Made by a program: the position numbers and the translations under genes
Part shown: piece by piece, positions 61,063 to 64,000 of the stretch
How the letters are laid out: every line of letters begins with the position of its first letter
Position numbering within the stretch: position 1 is the stretch's first letter
DNA from: Streblospio benedicti
Lineage: Eukaryota > Annelida > Polychaeta > Spionida > Spionidae
DNA length: 64,000 nt
Assembly: GCA_019095985.1 (NCBI GenBank)
Contig: CM032662.1
Coordinates: 15,560,825-15,624,824 of the forward strand
Direction: 5' to 3'
The notes under the pieces: model-generated
What the model saw: the letters and a program-made list of their open reading frames with translations, nothing else
Told to the model about the DNA's origin: nothing
The model's database searches: none

Positions 61063-61082
61063 CACACACACACACACACACA
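61063..61082. repeat. (CA)n microsatellite
   Basis: Ten CA units followed by an AT-alternating tract, in the probable CLPTM1 3' UTR region. Confidence 0.85.
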
Positions 61083-61962
61083 TATAATTATATATATAAA
61101 ATGCAATTTAATTTTTCATTCGCAAGTTAAATAGAAAAATAATAAATAATCTGCCATTGAGCTTTTTGGCAAATATTATAGACACATGTATATATGAAAA
61201 ATATATTAGAGGTGAAAGAAAGACTTTGTTCAATAGGAATACCTACCGGTAAATATTAGTTTAACATACATGGGTGTGTTATGAAAGATTTACCATGAAC
61301 ATGACACAGACAAGTATATACCCACAACTGAAGACTAAAAGGCGAACATTTCTCTATTTTTGGAGACAAATACTGTTACATTAACTGACTTTGTTGAACC
61401 TTTATCTATGGCATTCATTTAGTGAAACAAAATAACGCAACCAGAATCATAAGAAATCAAATAAGAAACTTTTTCTAAAAAATATAGGGTTAAAGATTTG
61501 CTTGAACCAATTATCATTATTAAACTACAGTATCTAAGGTGAAATCTGAACTACTTGCTAAAACAATCATTATATTTTGTGTTACATGATTGTAAATGGA
61601 ATTTTCCTTTAAAACATAACGGCTAATTCATTCCAACATTAAAGACATGCAAATACTGAACGTCTCTTAAAAAATCTACACATTCATATACCAACTATCA
61701 TTTCTACCATTATAACAGATGAAACCAGTTAAAATTCATTGATTTGATGTATGAAAAGATTGAAAATACAATTTGGCACGCAACAAGTTTTTGCTTTTCT
61801 AAAAAGATTGTATTTACCAGTAGAAACATGTATCAAGGCAGGCAATCATGTTAACATTTTAAGTAAAAATAAGAGCTCCAACTATTCAAAAAAATTACTT
61901 GACAACTGAATGAATATAGACCTGAACAATAAAACATTCAAACATACAAAAAAGAACAGGGT

Positions 61963-63702
61963 TTAATCATTCTTTTTGGCTTTTTTGCCTTTTGGTTTAG
62001 TTGGTGTGGTTTTAGATGAGGGTTCTGGTGTGGTTTTAGTGTTTTCAATAGCACCATTTACTTCCTGAGCAGCTGCAGCTGCTGCTGCTGCAGCTTCAGG
62101 ATTTTCTAGCATCTCGGCACTCACTCCAAATTCATTCACACGACTTCTATCGACAGGATAAATATATCTTTGGTACAAGAAGATTAGGAATACAATATCT
62201 GAAATTTGAAAAAAAAATAGTGAGTACGTAAGATGTCAAAACAAAAATTAAATTCTGCATATAACTATTTATGGAATGTCTCTTACCATCTCTAAAGCAG
62301 CCTATGCGATAGAGTATTGGCATTTTTATTACAAATGCAAACAAATCATCAATGAAAGTGTTGAGGGCTTTGTAGGAGAGCATCCGCCAAGGTAAGTGAG
62401 CTACAGACTTCAATTTGTAGTTGATGAACAACTGTGGTGTCATCATGATAAAACCTAAAATGATAACACGAGTTAAAAATCTAATATTACGACATTTGTG
62501 CAAGAGCCTATTGTTGCTGGAAATACGAACAGGTGATTTTGCATTACTTGACATTTAATGAAAACCAATGGTGTTTTTGTTACATTTCCAGAAATGCATA
62601 CATCAAACTTAGGCTTAAAAGAGAAGACATCACGCCAAATATTTAAGAGTTTAAAAGACTTTAAAGATCATTTTAAAGTAACTGATGACATTAAATATTT
62701 ATCATTGAAATATTTGGCTGTTATTTACTGTCCACCTCTGCATATTAGAATAGTTTATATGTTTATTTTTGTTATCAATTGCCTCTTACGTACAATGAAG
62801 CTGGGTTTATTCCATTAAAAGTATGAAAGATAATAAATATGAAAATTTACGTACCGAATGTAAGAAGAAATCCATACAGGATATTAAGAACCCAGGAGTA
62901 CCATCCTCGGTGCTCTTGGTAAATCAAGGAGTATACTGTGTATGCAACCAACAACGGGAAGAGAAGCACAGACAGGTACTTAAAGGCCAACTTGTCATAC
63001 TTTTTCGTATCTGATTCAACATAGGTAGACTTGTCTTTAAACATAGGTCGTGGCAAACCAAGTATTTTATTTTCGTAATCAAACTGAAAAAAAAAGCAAT
63101 TGAAAATTTTGAAATATTTCTTTACATATTATATCAAAGCTGTATTGTTTTTAACATGAAAGAAACATTCATTTTAAGCTTTATCAAATCAATAATTTTG
63201 TAGCAATATTACAGTAACTATCAGAATAACCATAATTCATAAACTATGTTTACCTTGAAATCGACAACTTTGAAAATCTTCCACATCTCTATAAACAAAC
63301 CAACAACAACTGAGATCTTGATAACCATGTTGGTCTCATTGTCCATCACATAGAGCACAACTATCAACGACTGGAACACATTGAAAAACACAGACCGCAC
63401 TGACAAGCCTTCCAATGACTTTCTGTTTCTCCAAAACTGGATGTCTGAAAAAGAAAGTATTACATTAATATAATATTACTATTGAAGCATTAGTAACATT
63501 CCTAGCAATATACAGATGCTGAAGAGGACTAAAATAAATAAAAATATGAAAAATATCATTTCCAAAAAAATAGCAATACACTGTAATATTTTTTCAAACT
63601 GAACTTACCATTTTTGAATGCCAGAAACTCAAACACACTGTGAACCAATGAAACTACGATAGTCAAACCAAGTAAATAAGGGTTTGTCTCAACTAGTGTT
63701 TC
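61963..63702 (-). CDS. CLPTM1: CLPTM1, C-terminal five exons (partial)
   Basis: Transcript order: 63702-63609, 63444-63254, 63083-62855, 62454-62287, 62198-61963; 305 residues with consistent phases. The rest lies beyond the window. The segments ETLVETNPYLLGLTIVVSLV, IQFWRNRKSLEGLSVRSVFF, FKYLSVLLFPLLVAYTVYSL, FIMMTPQLFINYKLKSVAHL, ALNTFIDDLFAFVIKMP and YRIGCFRDDIVFLIFLYQRY match the membrane-spanning half of the cleft lip and palate transmembrane protein 1 family. About five hydrophobic segments are visible. CLPTM1 is an ER/Golgi multi-pass protein that in vertebrates retains GABA-A receptors. The tail has a run of nine Ala encoded by GCN triplets, then Thr/Pro/Lys-rich sequence ending KGKKAKKND, which could act as a basic cytosolic ER-retention signal. 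The last intron upstream carries a LINE fragment. Confidence 0.95.
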
Positions 63703-63846
63703 CTGTAAAATAATTAAAAAGTAAATGAAGTAAAAAATTCTTAGAACATGATAGAATGTGAGATAAATCTAAGTACTAAAATTTATAAACCATTATAGAT
63801 GGTAATATCACAGCCTACTTAATATGCCTAATAATGTCTAAGTTCT

Positions 63847-64000
63847 ATGACCACAGGAGTCCTGCAGGGCGATACCCTGGCCCCGTTTCTCTTCATCATT
63901 GTACTCGATTATGCTACGAGGAAGGCGATGTCTGATGGTAAAGAGGAGGAACTCGGGTTCACTATAACCCCTTGCAAATCTAGGAGGCACAAGAAGGAAG
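63847..64000 (+). mobile_element. LINE reverse-transcriptase fragment
   Basis: One open frame reads TTGVLQGDTLAPFLFIIVLD then YATRKAMSDGKEEELGFTIT up to the window edge. GVLQGDTLAPFLF is the conserved block preceding the FADD catalytic motif of non-LTR retrotransposon reverse transcriptases, in the form typical of invertebrate LINEs. The local base composition is richer in G/C than the flanking intron. It starts abruptly at about 63840, so it is 5'-truncated or a fragment, inserted in a CLPTM1 intron in the opposite orientation to the gene. Its right end is outside the window. Confidence 0.82.

Larger units (their letters stand above)
59068..61962. other. Convergent 3' region
   Basis: It holds the 3' UTR of the small gene on the left (AATAAA at 59257-59262) and probably a long CLPTM1 3' UTR on the right. 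Otherwise AT-rich, with a CA microsatellite and no further coding exon. Confidence 0.5.

Noticed and set aside
1-64000. CRISPR array, rRNA operon or bacterial-type operon
   Set aside because: All genes are spliced and of animal type. No regular direct-repeat/spacer array or rRNA was seen.

Overview
The window is AT-rich, intron-dense metazoan nuclear DNA with short exons (about 20 to 580 bp), GT-AG introns and many small inverted-repeat transposons. It fits a marine invertebrate, for example a mollusc, another lophotrochozoan or an early-branching deuterostome. The sequence alone does not settle the phylum. Animal universal stress proteins, PDZRN/NRDP1-like RING-TRAF ligases and Penelope-like elements point to a non-vertebrate, non-insect genome. 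Two runs of exactly 100 N (6666-6765 and 27200-27299) are assembly gaps.

Layout. 1-3026: upstream DNA with two nested inverted-repeat elements and a strong palindrome. 3027-13603 (+): a complete TECPR2-like gene of about 21 exons, with WD/beta-propeller and tectonin repeats and a C-terminal LC3-interacting motif. 15273-31758 (-): three tandem universal stress protein genes (here USP1, USP2, USP3), each of four coding exons with identical phases. USP3 also has an unannotated second version of exon 2. 34895-39322 (+): a METTL24-like gene that has duplicated its methyltransferase-like unit behind one signal anchor. 41845-46309 (+): a RING plus TRAF-zinc-finger plus coiled-coil ubiquitin ligase with an extra conserved-looking C-terminal domain. 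50988-56241 (+): glycine N-methyltransferase, with a TATA box and a probable non-coding first exon. 57414-59067 (+): a small, basic, helical protein I do not recognise. 61963-63702 (-): the last five coding exons of CLPTM1, whose N-terminal part lies beyond the window.

The genes form no obvious pathway: autophagy/secretory trafficking (TECPR2), stress-type nucleotide binding (USPs), a secretory-route methyltransferase-like protein, ubiquitination, one-carbon/SAM control (GNMT) and ER membrane-protein trafficking (CLPTM1). The local novelty is in the USP cluster (candidate alternative exon, exon-limited gene conversion), the duplicated METTL24-like protein and the repeats. The repeats include at least six copies of one pogo-like MITE, a TIR element carrying about five 150-bp tandem units, a TTAA-flanked GC-rich MITE, several fold-back elements, a Penelope-like fragment, a tRNA-like SINE and a LINE reverse-transcriptase fragment. 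All gene models were joined by hand from reading frame, splice consensus and recalled family sequences; no search was run.
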